A stretch of DNA of 7,970 bases, taken from positions 5,817 through 13,786 of the forward strand of contig NZXJ01000039.1 of the NCBI GenBank assembly GCA_002701945.1. The letters are read 5' to 3'. The notes below the pieces were generated by a model that did no database searches, was not told the DNA's origin, and worked only from the letters and a program-made list of their open reading frames with translations. The translations under genes and the position numbers were made by a program. Below, piece after piece: positions 7,921 to 7,970 of this stretch. Position 1 is the stretch's first letter, and the number at the start of each line of letters is the position of its first letter. The DNA is from Fidelibacterota bacterium (GTDB lineage: Bacteria; Fidelibacterota; Marinisomatia; Marinisomatales; TCS55).

Positions 7921-7970
7921 AAATATCTAAGTTCGCAACAAATTTTGCGTTTTTTTCTATAAATGTTCTT
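7919..7970 (-). CDS. gyrB: DNA gyrase subunit B, last 16 codons only (rest lies beyond the right edge)
   Basis: In one minus-strand frame the right edge reads [16 protein letters not shown] and then TAA at 7919-7921. This closely matches the conserved C-terminal end of GyrB (E. coli ends in RRAFIEENALKAANIDI), where the TOPRIM/tail region contacts GyrA and DNA. The stop is 10 nt before the gyrA ATG, an arrangement known from many bacteria in which gyrB and gyrA form one operon, often near dnaA, dnaN and recF. Only the tail can be seen, so nothing can be said about the ATPase domain. The identification rests on 16 residues plus position; the alternative is chance similarity, which the exact placement before gyrA makes unlikely. 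Confidence 0.85.
   Translation of the reverse strand, partial: RTFIEKNAKFVANLDI

Noticed and set aside
7934..7956. Plus-strand hairpin CGCAA-N6-TTGCG followed by seven T, resembling an intrinsic terminator
   Set aside because: The same bases encode the conserved GyrB C-terminus on the minus strand, the stem is only 5 bp, and no plus-strand gene leads into it.
1..7970. CRISPR arrays, tRNA or rRNA genes, insertion sequences, prophage or defence genes
   Set aside because: No regularly spaced repeats, cloverleaf-like segments, transposase motifs or terminal inverted repeats were seen; nearly every base is accounted for by protein genes.

Overview
This window is an almost completely coding, AT-rich stretch of a bacterial chromosome. 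All recognisable genes lie on the minus strand, so transcription runs from the right edge to the left. In transcription order it holds the last codons of gyrB (right edge), gyrA, a YggS/PLPBP-type pyridoxal-phosphate protein, a short protein resembling part of purine nucleoside phosphorylase, an unrecognised 84-residue basic protein, a MATE-family multidrug exporter, and aceE (pyruvate dehydrogenase E1), which runs off the left edge without its C-terminus. I see no RNA genes, mobile elements, CRISPR arrays or convincing terminators.

From gyrB to the MATE gene the packing is extreme. gyrB and gyrA are 10 nt apart, gyrA and yggS overlap by 4 nt, yggS and the next gene overlap by 4 nt, and the following gaps are 3 and 2 nt. 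This looks like one transcript with translational coupling. Only gyrA has a clear Shine-Dalgarno sequence. The single real intergenic gap, 64 nt, lies between the MATE gene and aceE and may hold a separate aceE promoter.

The genes do not form one known pathway. The gyrase pair controls DNA supercoiling, YggS buffers pyridoxal phosphate, the MATE protein exports cationic drugs or metabolites, and AceE feeds pyruvate into acetyl-CoA. The two small genes between yggS and the MATE gene are the least explained part of the window. The 184-residue one keeps a central purine-nucleoside-phosphorylase signature but lacks the parts of that family that form the active site.

Organism: the AT-rich composition, the homodimeric AceE type and the acidic GyrA tail suggest a Gram-negative bacterium. 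The gyrB-gyrA adjacency is not usual in Gammaproteobacteria, where gyrA is generally unlinked, but is common in deltaproteobacterial and many other lineages. I cannot name a phylum with confidence. An AT-rich marine lineage (deltaproteobacterial-type or Marinimicrobia-like) is a guess only.
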